A stretch of 64,000 nt of DNA, taken from positions 62,141,720 to 62,205,719 of the forward strand of contig NC_089788.1 in NCBI RefSeq assembly GCF_040412425.1, given 5' to 3'. The DNA is from Macrobrachium rosenbergii. Taxonomy: Eukaryota; Arthropoda; Malacostraca; Decapoda; Palaemonidae. The position numbers and the translations under genes were made by a program. Shown here piece by piece: positions 1 through 10,702 of the stretch. The notes below the pieces were generated by a model. That model made no database searches. It had not been told where the DNA came from and worked only from the letters and a program-made list of their open reading frames with translations. How positions within the stretch are numbered: the stretch's first letter is position 1; every line of letters begins with the position of its first letter.

Positions 1-312
1 TTGGATTGTTTGTTGATAATATTTTGACTATTGATAGTTTTAAGTTAGGCTAAGTTAAGTATAGGAGGATTGTTTTGGTAAACTTTAGTGGTAAGTAAGA
101 AATAAGTTAGGTTAAGTATTGAAAGACGATAATTGATAAACTGTGTAAATATAAATAAAATTAGGATAAGGTTCTGTTTGAAGGTCTTCAGGCCACTGTA
201 ATATTAAGGTTAATAAATTAGGATAGAGGAAAAGAGTTTTCTTTAACCTCTGAATCTTTTCCCATCATCATGCACCAATTGTGTCAAATAAAAAAACCCC
301 TGCATAATAATT
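1..312 (+). mobile_element. 3' part of a 5' LTR, Ty3/gypsy-type element
   Basis: This is inferred to be the end of the 5' LTR because a primer-binding site begins at 313 and gag/protease/integrase remnants follow in the same direction. The stretch is AT-rich and has an AATAAA-like polyadenylation hexamer near 286. A CA at about 303-304 is a plausible LTR terminus, followed by a short spacer. The LTR start lies outside the window. No second LTR copy is seen after the integrase ORF, so the LTR identity cannot be confirmed by comparison. Confidence 0.45.
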
Positions 313-330
313 TGGCGCCCAACGTGGGGC
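313..330 (+). promoter_or_regulatory. Retroelement primer-binding site (tRNA-Lys type)
   Basis: TGGCGCCCAACGTGGGGC is 18 nt and is the complement of the 3' end of tRNA-Lys(1,2), a primer used by several LTR elements and retroviruses. It starts with the invariant TGG that pairs with tRNA CCA. It lies between the putative LTR end and the first ORF, exactly where minus-strand priming is expected. The primer match is recalled from known PBS sequences, not computed. Confidence 0.82.
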
Positions 331-369
331 CCTTTGATATTAAAGTAAGAGTGGGGTGCATAATTGGAG

Positions 370-1511
370 ATGGCAGAGGGAGCAGGTTTAGAAAGCGTTG
401 GGTCAGGTGAAGGGGAGCAGGGTTGAATGCAGAGGTTGGATAGGCTGATGTGCATGATGGTCAGCATGCAGCATAACTTAGGTAGAATCCCTACGAAAGG
501 GAAGGAGTTGTTAAGTAAGAGTAAAGGAGGACTTGCCTTTGATGAGGGCAGTGTGAGTGAGGTGGATGAAAGTGATAGGGAAGACAGTAGTAAGAAAAAA
601 GGGGGAAGGAAAAAGGTCCTGGAGTAGCCCCATTTCAGGAGGTTTTGGTAGCAGTGAGTAAGAAGTATAAGGTGATTGTGTCCGCACACATTGGTGGTGA
701 GAAACCTATAGTGTATTGACATGAGGGAGTGAAAGAGAGTGAGCATGAGTTGCATCTGCAGTGTCTGAGTGGGTTGCACTATAACAGGGTCGTAGAGAAA
801 AAGAGCTATGAAAGGAAGTATGAAAAGGAGGAAAATGTTGAAGAGAGAATGCTGGAGTTGTTGGAAGTGGAAGATGACATTAAGGAAGTAAATGAAGGAT
901 GTTTGGTTAGTGGAAGAGACAGGTGTATGTGTGTACACAGGAGAGCAAATGCAATGATTGTGGGAGATGTCAGTGGAGGACAGTATTGTGGTTTGGTTGA
1001 CACCGGTGCACAAATATTGTTGGTGAACGCATGTGTGATTAGGGATGTTGAAAGAATGAACTGAAACGTTAAAAGGAAAGTGGTGAATGTGTCAATTATA
1101 GCAGGAAGATCGGTTGGATGGGAGGAAGTGAGGTTGAAGGTAAGGTTGGGAGAGTTTGAGGTCGAAGCTTGTTTTGCAGTACTGGGAGATGAGCAGATGC
1201 CATGTTGTTTCCTGTTTGGGATAGATTTCTTGAGGAAGAATGGATTGGTAGTGGATGTTGGGCCAGGAGTTCTGTTGAAAGATGAGGTCTTAATAGGGAA
1301 GATTCAAAGTGAGGCGGTGAATATAGCCAGGTTTGTGGGAATGACTGATAGGAGTCTGAGTGAGGAGGAGTGTGTAGTGGAGTTGGACAAGAGTGAGAAT
1401 GAATTGTTGACAGTGGAGGACATTGAGGAGATGCAGCAGAAATGTTTCGTGGTGAGTGAGCTGAGGTGTATTAGAGAGAGGGAGTACCTGGAAGATGGCC
1501 TTTGTTGTTGA
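370..1511 (+). pseudogene. Gypsy-type gag remnant and aspartic protease, interrupted
   Basis: An ATG at 370 opens a short gag-like reading frame, broken by TGA at 424-426 and TAG at 625-627; it is rich in Lys, Ser and acidic residues and shows no CCHC knuckle. The next frame runs from about 624 through 1511. It carries the protease active site D-T-G-A (999-1010) and then the L-F-G-I-D-F-L block near 1216, matching the second conserved motif of retropepsins. This frame is interrupted only by TGA at 717-719, 1062-1064 and 1509-1511. The integrase ORF follows in the same frame. There is no room for reverse transcriptase or RNase H between protease and integrase, so the pol region is internally deleted. 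The family assignment is firm for the protease; the gag call is by position only. Confidence 0.7.
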
Positions 1512-1526
1512 GTAAATGGATGCGGT

Positions 1527-3104
1527 TTGCTGAGAGATTTGTGCTGTGTGAAGAGTGGTGTATTTTTCGAGAGAGAAGATGGGAGAGCTGATGTATGTTC
1601 CAGTGTTCCTGATGAGTGGAGCAATAGGGATGTGCATGTTAGTCCATGTGAAAAATATGGACATATGGGGAAGTTTAAGTTGATCAAGTGCACGAAAGAA
1701 TGGATGTTTTCCCCGTATTTGAGGAAGATTTGTACGGATGTGACAGTCACATGCGAAGAATGTCAGAAGGGAAAGTATCAAAGAGTGTATGCTAGCCCAC
1801 CTGTTTTGAAGTTGAGCATGAAAGAACCGTTTGAGTTAGTGGCGAATGATTGTGTGGCTTTGCCCGTAACTGCGAGAGGAAACGTAGGGGTGATTGTTAT
1901 GGTAGATCATAAGAGTAAGTTTGTAAATTGTGCAGTTGTGAAGAATAAAACTAGTGAGAATGTTGCAAGAGTGGTCAACATGGTCTTGTTGCCTGCATGT
2001 GTGAGAAAGCCGGCAAGAATGTTGAGTGATAATGGGCCAGAGTTTGTTGGTAAACTGTCTGAGCAAATGTTGAAAGAATGGGGTATCAAGCATGTAGTAA
2101 CAACTCCGTACATGCCGAGTGCGAATGGGTTGGCGGAACGAACCATAAGGACTCTGAGTGAGATGTTACGAATGTTGACTGATAGAGAGAATGAATGGGA
2201 TTTGTTGTTAGGAAGAGTGGTAGCGATGTTTAATGGGTCAGCACATAAAAGCACTGGCATACCTTCGAGTGAGTATGTAATGAATTATGAGAGGTATATG
2301 GGAGCGAGGTTGGATTTGAATGAAGACGAGCAGGATGTGTGGAAGCAGGCAAATGAAAGATTTGAGAGTTTCAGAGTGGGTGATAGGGTGTTGAAGGAAG
2401 TTGTTGAGAAGGGAAGACTGACAGCGAGTAAGATGCATGAGAAGTATGAAGGTCCGTATGTAGTGAAAACAGTTTGGTCTAATGGATTGAGTTATGTGCT
2501 AGAAGACAGGAGTGAAGAAGGAAATGTAAGGGTAATACAGGCGCAGTATAATCAGCTGAGAAGATGGAGAGAACCACCTAAATACATAATACAGCATCCC
2601 ATTAGGAAGCTATTAAGAGAGGAAAGGGAAAATGAAAGTGAAGAAATAAAACAAGATATAAACTGGGGAGATAAACAGCTAGTGTTGGTGGAACATACGA
2701 GAAAGCCTAAAAAGAGGTGCAGAAAGAGTAAGGGTACAGTTACTGAGTTGTTTGCTGAGAGCACTCGAGATGGTCTGTTTGGTTTTGAGGGGTTTGAGAA
2801 GCCAACAAGCATGAGAAGTGAAAATACCCTTGCTGTGTTGTTTGGTGGTAGTGAGAATGAGGATGTAATTGATTTTGGAGGATTTGAGTGGGATGTGGAA
2901 GGAGTGAACTTGGTGAGCACAAGGAATGTGGACGAGGATACGCAAGAGTTGGGTGATCTGGAAATAATGCCAAGTCATGAGGAAGACGGTATGTATAGTG
3001 TGTGTGAGTTTCCTTTGGGTGAAAGCGTTGAAAGAGTGAGTGTGCGAGTGAGTGTAAGTGAGAGAGAGTTAGCAGTGCTGGAGAGTGTATGGGGTCAGGA
3101 CTAA
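1527..3104 (+). CDS. Ty3/gypsy-type integrase, complete core, with long C-terminal extension
   Basis: The 525-codon ORF encodes a retroelement integrase, which would insert element cDNA into chromosomes. Visible in order are an H2C2 zinc-binding domain (His37, His46, Cys76, Cys79), then the catalytic core with Asp108, Asp168 in S-D-N-G-P-E-F and Glu204 in G-L-A-E-R-T. The D-to-E spacing of 35 residues is canonical. A GPY/F-type module (E-G-P-Y-V-V) lies near residue 310. About 170 further acidic residues follow with no recognised domain. The frame is shared with the upstream protease and separated from it by one TGA, so this was part of a Pol polyprotein. The first codon is only the first ATG after that stop, not a proven start. 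The reverse transcriptase that should precede it is absent. Codon use is rich in GTG/TTG/GAG, unlike the AT-rich surroundings. Confidence 0.9.
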   Translation: MLRDLCCVKSGVFFEREDGRADVCSSVPDEWSNRDVHVSPCEKYGHMGKFKLIKCTKEWMFSPYLRKICTDVTVTCEECQKGKYQRVYASPPVLKLSMKEPFELVANDCVALPVTARGNVGVIVMVDHKSKFVNCAVVKNKTSENVARVVNMVLLPACVRKPARMLSDNGPEFVGKLSEQMLKEWGIKHVVTTPYMPSANGLAERTIRTLSEMLRMLTDRENEWDLLLGRVVAMFNGSAHKSTGIPSSEYVMNYERYMGARLDLNEDEQDVWKQANERFESFRVGDRVLKEVVEKGRLTASKMHEKYEGPYVVKTVWSNGLSYVLEDRSEEGNVRVIQAQYNQLRRWREPPKYIIQHPIRKLLREERENESEEIKQDINWGDKQLVLVEHTRKPKKRCRKSKGTVTELFAESTRDGLFGFEGFEKPTSMRSENTLAVLFGGSENEDVIDFGGFEWDVEGVNLVSTRNVDEDTQELGDLEIMPSHEEDGMYSVCEFPLGESVERVSVRVSVSERELAVLESVWGQD

Positions 3105-4030
3105 CCATACCACCTACTGATATGCAGAGGACGAATTTGTTCGAGCTCATGGCAGTAATGTTTTAAGAACAGTGTCTCTGATGCCCACCCTATACTTTTG
3201 GAGACTTCTTCGAAAGAGACATTTCTGAAGAAGGCCAACGACATACTTACTTTCCTAACATCATGTGACCTAGGAAAGGAGTGTGGGTTTGCCTTTTTAA
3301 GGGACACTAAAATTATTCTTGGCCCTTGTAGAGAGAGTGGTTTATTTGTGCTACAGTGTAGGAAAATCGGACCTTCTGGGATGTTTGCCGTGACCTCTAG
3401 GTAAACCTTAAGTGCTTGAACTGGGCATAATGTTTTGTCTGCTAAATTGAGTTTTCTTATGAGAATAGATTTCCTTTTTAAAGGATCCTCATTCTGGACT
3501 GGTATTGCCAGACAGATGATGTCCGTAATTTTTGCACTAGGTACCTAGCAATGATGGGTGAGTGGTTTTCACGGTAGGTAATGTTTAAAAAAATCCATAC
3601 ATGAAGGTCTCGGCTCAGAAAGGTGGATGCATAAACAACTTTCCCTCCCACTTTCTAGGATAGAACAGCGGACAATAGTGGAACTGATCTTTTTGACCAT
3701 TGTTGAAGTGATAGGAACCAATGCCTGGTTGGCCAATTTAGGGTTATTAAGTAAGCTGTTCCTTTGAAGGTCAGAAGTTTGCTCAAAACCTTCGAAATCG
3801 GGGACAATGGAGGAAAAAGACACATCATCCTCCACTTGTTCCAGTCTTGTAGGAAGGCTCTTGCTACTGCTTGATTGTCCAAGTTCGGAGACACATATAC
3901 TGGGAGCTTGTGATTTTTGTATGTGGCGAATAGGTACCCTTCCGGTTGTGGAAGCATGTTGGCTACTGTTGGAAAAGAGTGGTTGTCCCAATCCCGAATC
4001 CTTTCCGGATTCCGAACACAAAAACATTCA
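3105..4030 (-). pseudogene. DIRS/Ngaro-like fragment: RNase H end plus tyrosine recombinase end
   Basis: Read on the minus strand, 3957-3655 encodes the block that follows RNase H in DIRS-type elements (L-F-A-T-Y-K-N-H-K-L-P-V-Y-V-S-P, then L-F-P-P). 3404-3125 encodes the C-terminal part of a tyrosine recombinase: S-H-D-V-R supplies the His-x-x-Arg pair, followed by G-W-A-S and L-K-H-Y with the nucleophile-position Tyr. The N-terminal half of the recombinase is missing, and frames change between 3400 and 3660. The motif flavour differs from the five large DIRS copies elsewhere in this window, so this is a separate lineage. The fragment abuts the end of the gypsy integrase ORF directly. Confidence 0.65.
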
Positions 4031-4884
4031 TCCCACAGTTTAAACTAACAATTTTTAACTGGAGCTTAAAAACAAACACATAACTTTCAAGTTTTGATGT
4101 TTCCATGATTCTCGCTGATGAAAAAATTTGAAATCAAAAGCAATTTTGTGAGGAACGCTGAAACGTCGTGCGCACAGTTTAACGAGCAGACGGTAATGGA
4201 GCTGGTCTTTTGCCTGCCCTAGTCGTAAACAAATTGGCAGACGCACATGCGCAATAGTCACTTCTTGAAGTTTTTGACGTAGGAAAAACTTGGTTCAGCT
4301 TCGCTGAAGATAAGGAAAAATGCCCTCTTATCTTTTAGTCCATTATACTCTATCATGTGTCTTAGTATTTTCATTACGACACAATACCCGGCTACAAGAC
4401 CATGCTAAAAAATATTTCCTTGATACTAGTCTAGTCACCATGGAGCACTGGCACACCATGGGGGTTAACTTCATGTGGACGAAATGGGCAACTACGCTAT
4501 AAAAAATTTTCATTATTTGGAATGAATCTTACCTACTGTTAAAGTTAGCCGACTACCACATTGAATGAGGATGGTGGGTTAGTGCAGCCAGAGAAACAAC
4601 TGTTCAGGCAAGCAAACTAAAAGCCTTTTAATGAGGGGAAAAAGCTTTTCAACATTCCTGCCTGTTGTGTGATCCTTACTAGTAAGTACAGTACTGTTGC
4701 CAGACATTGGAACCACAGCAGCACGTAAGACCCTTGTAGTGACACTTATCAGAGGATCCTTACAGGAAAAAAGGACTCTTATCTCGTAGAATACTGGTGA
4801 CTCCTGTGCCTGAGTTGAAAGCCCATAACCAACAGTCCAAAACTAAAGGCAACACCTACATTCAGATGTGAAGGTATGCTCATA
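4031..4884. other. No gene seen; spacer
   Basis: This stretch of about 850 bp lies between the DIRS/Ngaro fragment and the TIR element. A 60-codon ORF at 4320 has no recognisable motif. I see no splice-consistent exon of the ATP12-family gene here, although its missing last exon could lie downstream in this direction. Confidence 0.5.
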
Positions 4885-5101
4885 CAGTCGACCCCCGTAT
4901 TTGCAGGGGATGCATACCACAATGCCCCGCAAATAGTTAAAACCCACGAATAGCTAACACCCCCACTTAAAACGTTTATAACTGCCTATCTTGAAAGTTC
5001 AAATACCAAATGTATACCTTACACTAGTTAATTTCAAAGTCATCTTAAACCTTTTACTCTTAAAAATATATACGTACTACTGTACTTCTAACCTTCCAGC
5101 C

Positions 5102-5104
<3 letters not shown>

Positions 5105-5154
<50 letters not shown>

Positions 5155-5217
5155 ATATCTTTCTATCAACCATCTATCTATCTATCTATCTATCTCTCAC
5201 ATTCTACTAATATCCTT

Positions 5218-5299
<82 letters not shown>

Positions 5300-5635
5300 C
5301 AGTATCCTTTGTAGCAGTACAGTATTTTGACCATCAAGTGGGCAACATATTTGATCATGAGTGGGCAACATTTTCTACCCTTTGCGGTCAATATGTCAAG
5401 ATAACTGACAGTTAGATTACAAACCCCCCCTCGACCCAAGCTTCGGAGAACACTGGGAATCAATATGTTTTTTTTTTTTAACATAATTTACTATAGAAAT
5501 GCATAAATGTTGTAATTATAGCATGGAAAATATGAACAAAATTAACAACAAAGTAACATCACCTTTATCTATAAAACAACAGTACAGTATACAAAACAAA
5601 TAAACATATGTTACATATGCATAAAAAATCTATCT

Positions 5636-5716
<81 letters not shown>

Positions 5717-5741
5717 AATACAAAGAACGTAATCTAGATTA

Positions 5742-5810
<69 letters not shown>

Positions 5811-5812
5811 CT
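5105..5812. repeat. Cluster of four (GA)n tracts
   Basis: Pure or nearly pure GA tracts lie at about 5106-5153, 5221-5294, 5638-5712 and 5744-5808, with a short (CTAT)n run at 5175-5195. A related shorter tract at 12551-12572 follows the same ATCTCAGT-like lead-in as the 5638 tract, so part of the cluster was duplicated before or around the insertion of DIRS A. Peptides of alternating Arg-Glu or Ser-Leu read from these tracts are not genes. Confidence 0.95.
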
Positions 5813-6041
5813 TCGGCCAGGTGCTAAACCTTTCATGTCATGATGTCAAGATGATGACAGTTACGCCTTCATCCCTCCCTCTAAGTGTAGACAGAAAAAG
5901 ATCAGGGAAAAGAATTTATTAAACTAAAATCTTACTAATTCACTATATTTTCTTTAATGAACTGATATTTTGATATGCTTACATTAACATTAATATTTGA
6001 AAATTAGTAAATCATTTATTTATCATACAAAACAAATAAAC

Positions 6042-6328
6042 ATGATATTTTAATGATAAAATAAAGTTTGTTCATACTTACCTGGCAGATATATATATAG
6101 CTGTATTCTCCGAAGTCCGACAGAATTTCAAAACTCGCGGCTGCACGAGTGCCGGGCAGGTGGTTAGTACCCATTCCCGCGCTGGGAGGCGGGTATCAGG
6201 AACCATTCCCATTTTCTATTCAGATTTTCTAACGCCACTGACTCCTGAGGGGAGGAGGGAGGGCAATATGAATATATATATCTGCCAGGTAAGTATGAAC
6301 AAACTTTATTTTATCATTAAAATATCAT
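6042..6328. repeat. Terminal hairpin of DIRS A with splice-donor-like arms
   Basis: The left arm (from about 6042) contains GTTCATACTTACCTGGCAG. The right arm (to 6328) contains CTGCCAGGTAAGTATGAAC, its exact reverse complement, and complementarity continues through AATGATAAAATAAAG. The arms are about 55 bp around a loop of about 170 bp. Each arm carries CAG|GTAAGT, a perfect 5' splice-site consensus, on one strand. A further copy in minus sense lies at about 6331-6353 as the element body begins. Confidence 0.9.
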
Positions 6329-6730
6329 TTTGTTCATGAGACTTACCTGCCAGATATATATATAGCTGAATACCACCTTTGGAGGGTAGAGACAGCCAAG
6401 AATTAGGAAAAAACCAATTATTGGTAAAATTATTTTGGTTCCTTATCTGATAGCGTAGCTGACTGAGTGGTTACTGTCACTCTAGTCTGCTTCTGCTTTA
6501 CTAGAGACCCCAGCGGTAGTGACCTATATAGCTGGCGACTTCTAGATGATCTGTCAGCGGGGCGTGACCACAATGTGACTAGATCATAGCCCATACAAAG
6601 AGGACAAAAGAGCATTACTAACCACCTAACCAACACCTAAAGCGTTAGTTTGCAAAGGATTGGGAAGACTGCCTCCAGTAGTCGACCCAACAACCATAAA
6701 AACACAATTAAAAAGGGGATAGGATCAGAG

Positions 6731-7440
6731 TTACCCCCTGTCCCCAAGGTTGCTGAAGCAGCAATGTATGGTCCCAGCGAAAAGCAATTTTCGTATGCTA
6801 CCTAAACATCTTGCCAAGAGTGTGAGGCAAACACCGAATTGACTTCGCCAAAATGTGGCACTAAGAATGTCACTGAGTACCATATTTTTCTTGAACATGC
6901 CATGGAGGTAGCAACTGCCCTCACCTGCGTGAGCGTTAACTCTCAACAACTTGAAGTTGGAGTCGTCACAACTAGAGTGTGCGTCCTTAATGACGTCCCT
7001 AATGAAGAATGCCAGTGCATTCTTCGACATAGGTTTAACTGGTTGCCTCACAGAACACCATAAAATATCCAAGGGACTACGAGTGTCCTGTGTTCTTTTA
7101 AGGTAGTACTTGAGAGCTCTAACTGGACATAGAACTCCCTCAGGTTCCTGTCCAATAAGGTCTGCTAAACCTTTAATTTCAAAGTGTCTAGGCTCAAGGC
7201 CAAGGGTTAGAAGACCTATCATTCTTAGCCAAGAACTTAGGGCTTAAAGAATAGACAGCATTGTGTTCCTTGAAGCCCACATGACGGCCTCGAACTCCGC
7301 TCACTCTCTTAGCACGCCGCCAGAGCCGTGAGGAATGCCGTTTTCAGTAACATCCTTAAGAGATGCAGAGTGGAGAGGCTCAAAAGGACTAAACATCAAA
7401 AACTTGAGCACTACGTCCAAGTTCCAAGCAGAGGGAATTA
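6731..7440 (-). pseudogene. DIRS A tyrosine recombinase, frameshifted
   Basis: The minus-strand peptide contains the diagnostic block L-C-P-V-R-A-L-K-Y-Y-L-K-R-T, followed by M-S-K-N-A-L-A-F-F-I-R-D-V-I. The next catalytic block should read A-H-x-x-R. Here A-H is followed by A-G-E-G, and comparison with copies B and D indicates a one-base insertion at that point. Upstream (7260-7440) the Arg-I region is present out of frame. The enzyme would recombine circular element DNA into the chromosome; this copy cannot do so. Confidence 0.75.
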
Positions 7441-7937
7441 GCTGAGGAACCTTGGACGTCTTGAAAGAGCTCAATAAGATCGTGGAGGTCCTTATTGTCA
7501 GACAAATCTAATCCTCTGTGTCTGAATACAATCAAAGCATGCTCCGATAACACTTGATAGTCGGAACTGCTATATCGAGTTTTCTCTTAAGTAAAGGAGA
7601 AAATCCGCAACCTGGATCACAGTGATAGAGGAAGAGGAAAAGCCCTTCTTTCTACACCAACCTTTGAAGGTTGCTCACTTCGCTAGATATATCCTTTAGA
7701 TGAAGAACTTCTGGCTCTAGCGATGGCCCGTGCCACCTGGCCAGAAAAACCCCTTCGCTCTGACCAAGTTTCGATAGTCTGAAAGCAGTCAGGTTCAGAG
7801 CGGGAGATTCAAAGATATCTCGCGAAGTGGGTTTGTATGAGCAGGTCTGCTCTCATAGGAAGGGTCCTCGGGCGTCTACCAACCAGAAGAGAACTCCGAG
7901 AACCAGTGGTTCGAAGGCCAAAACATGGGGATGAGAG
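7441..7937 (-). pseudogene. DIRS A linker between RNase H and recombinase, decayed
   Basis: No long frame remains. Position and short similarities with 39050-39480 of copy D place this as the segment between the RNase H block and the recombinase. Confidence 0.5.
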
Positions 7938-9420
7938 TCATCCTCGTCCCTTGTGAGGCCGCGAACTTGCGTATGACTTCTCCCAGAATTTAGAACGGGG
8001 AAAAAGGCGTAAACATCTATTCCCGTCCAATCCCAGGGAAGAGCATCTATCGCAACTGCCCCCGGGTCGAGTACAGATGAGCTTTATAGAGGGAGCCTCG
8101 CTGTTCTTGAGGTCGTGAAAATATCCACAAGCTGGCGACCCCAAAATTTCCAAAAATCTTGGCAAACCTCCTGATGAAGGGTCCATTCCTTCGGCAGGAG
8201 TTGATGGCGCCAACAGAGCAGGTCTGCTCGAACATTTTCGACCCCTGCAACAAAACTTGTGAGAATCGAAATGTTGCGAGCATAGGCTCAAAGAATAATC
8301 TCTCTTGCAAGGCTGAACAGGGAACAAGTAGTATTGTCGAGTTTGCTAGAACTGCACGATTGCAAACTTGGACCTCGAAGAATTGGAGAGCTAAAAGATA
8401 GCCGCCAAATCTTTGAAGTTGATGTGCCAGGACACCTGTTCCTCTCTCCAGGTTCCTAACACTTCCTCTCCTCTAGTGTTGCCCCCCAACCTGTTGACGA
8501 CCCGTCGGAAAAACAACACTAGGTTGGGGTTCAGAAGCTTGAGGGAGATCCCTTTCTGCAATTTCGTTGGATCGAGCCACCACTACAGATCCTCTTTTAT
8601 ATAAGGAAGAATTCTCAATTCCTCTTTCAAGTCTTCCTTGCTTTGCCAGTTCTCCAACAGAAAGAACTGAAGAGGCCTGAGATGCAGACTCCCCAGAAAA
8701 CAAACTTCTCCAGCGAGGAAATGGTCCCCAGCAGACTCATTCCTTCCCTCACCTAGCATGTTTCCTTTTCCAAGAAGGCCGAGACTTTTTCGTACATAGA
8801 AGTTGCCGTTCTTGCGACAGAGACGCTATAAAAGCCGCTGAATACATCTGAATTCCCAAACACAATGGACAGTGAGGATCAGCTGCGACTTCTCCACAGA
8901 CCAGAAGTCCCAGGGACTTCACGAGTTGCAGAGTCAACTGAAGGTCCTCCAGATACCTTAAACCGGCGGCGCTCGAATCAACCAGTCGTCCAAGTAGAGT
9001 GAGATCTGGCGTGCGACAGGTGCAACTGCATCGCAACGTTTTTCATGAGACGATGTAAACACCCTGGGAGCAAAACGTGGCGCCAACAGCATCTGGTGTT
9101 CCCAGGCGGTCACCATCAAGTACTGACCAGACCGCGTTGCTTAACCGCTGATCGGACGAGAAGCGGTGTTTTCAACGTGGTATGGCCGTTGTGCAGAGTC
9201 CAAAGCAGAGAGCCCTGAACTGGTACATCTAGTCCCCAAGACAACCTGAGATACTTCATCGAACGTGGATGAATTGGGGCGTGAAGATAAGTATCTTGGA
9301 GATCCAAAGATACCATCAATCCCGGGATGAAGGGCTCCTAGTATTGACTGCGAGGTCTCCATCTTGAACTTTTCCTTCCGGACCAAGTTGTTCGACCTGT
9401 TGACGTCAAGACGGGTCTCA
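7938..9420 (-). pseudogene. DIRS A reverse transcriptase and RNase H, frameshifted
   Basis: On the minus strand, 9319-9240 encodes the motif A region (S-L-D-L-Q-D-T-Y-L-H-A-P-I-H-P). Sequence around 8974-8992 encodes the catalytic Y-L-D-D-W-L-I-R-A block, and 8000-8700 carries RNase H and trailing sequences in several frames. The motif forms are those of DIRS reverse transcriptases rather than LINE or gypsy ones. Comparison with copy D (40965-39478) aligns the same order. Frameshifts prevent any single ORF longer than about 130 codons. Confidence 0.8.
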
Positions 9421-9844
9421 GCCTACTGAAAGTTTTGGGACTAGAAACCATCTGTAGTAAAATCCCGGGAACACACGAGTCAAGACCTGTTCCACTGCTC
9501 TCCTCTCGAACATCTGTTCGAGCAGGTCAAACAATTTTCTGTTTGACAGGAAGGCAGTTGGGAAACAAAAAAACAAAGGAGGAGGAGACAGGAAGGGAAT
9601 CAAGTAACCTCTCTCTAACAGTAGGAGGGACCAAACGTCTGCCCCTCACTCTTTCCAGGCTTGTGCAAAATGAAGCCTGGTTGCTAAGGGAGTCTGGAGA
9701 TGAAAGGAGTCACTTGCTACCTCTCTTGGAAGTGACATTCCTTCGGGAAAAAACTCTCTCTCGTGGTGCGGGTCTCGTGTTGCTTCCCATGGAAGCCCCT
9801 TTGTTTGTAGGCAAATATTTAGCTTTCGTTTACTTTTTGTATCA

Positions 9845-10430
9845 TTGAGATCGGTGCAATCGTTATGAAGGAGATGCAGTTTGAATGTCGATAACTTTAG
9901 TTTTGAGAAAAACTATATTTTTGCTTCTCTGTGTATTTATTTGCTTGCTGTTACACAGTTTGATGTTTTTATGACATATTGAAAAGCCAAAAAATAGACC
10001 TGCAAAGTAATATAACTTTTTCTAAATGAAGCTAAATGAAGAGAGTGTCAAAACACGGCTCAGGTTGGGCAGCGCGCGCCGTCTTACTTAGTCAAGCTCT
10101 GAGCTGCTACTGACTGACTGCCACTGACTGCCCTGCGGCATTCCTGTCTTTAGCTGATGCGTACTATGTCCACAGGGTTGCCATAGATCGCATTAGATAT
10201 TATTTCATAGCTAAAAGGAAATTACCACCGATATACTGACAATATCATTTACATTATACGAAAAATGTAATTTTGACTATGATAGGGTTACTGTTTTATT
10301 TTTAACTCCTAACTGTGGCGAACTTTTAAATAAAACTTTCTGAGAAGATAGTCAGGATATGTATGATGCCATATATAAAATATCCCAGAAAATTTGATTT
10401 CAGATTTTTTTTGTCAAAACGCTCCCCTTA
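9845..10430. other. AT-rich segment inside DIRS A, no counterpart in copy D
   Basis: Between sequence similar to copy D around 41400 and sequence similar to copy D around 42190 lies roughly 590 bp of AT-rich DNA without recognisable coding content. It could be a later insertion or a part that diverged beyond recognition. I see no clear terminal repeats. Confidence 0.4.
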
Positions 10431-10702
10431 AGACAAAGACAACTGCGAAGGTGGAGAGAGAGGAGCCGAAGGTTGAAAAGTCTCAGGAAACAGATCCTTA
10501 AGAAAAAGCCAGAGTCTGATAATCAGAGGAAGAAGAAGACGAAAGAAGTTTCTCTTCATACAAAGGCTGTGACGAAAGAGGATGTTCTTCCGCAGCTGGC
10601 GGGTCTTGAGTGAGTGGTGAAAGTAGTTCCGATTCACCCGATCGTGGCGGGAACTCCAGCGAACGAAAAAAAAGTCGTCAACTAGAGTCGTATAGTAAAC
10701 AT

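Noticed and set aside
243..1013. 256-codon minus-strand ORF opposite the gypsy gag/protease
   Set aside because: The plus strand has a primer-binding site and protease motifs in the correct order; the minus frame is pyrimidine-rich shadow sequence.
2740..3150. Minus-strand ORFs opposite the integrase
   Set aside because: They are shadows of the 525-codon integrase frame, whose motifs are unambiguous.
3105..3400. A 3' LTR for the gypsy element
   Set aside because: No repeat of 1-312 is seen after the integrase; the sequence is recombinase coding DNA instead.
4991..5836. ORFs of 68-107 codons with alternating Arg-Glu or Ser-Leu
   Set aside because: They are translations of (GA)n tracts.
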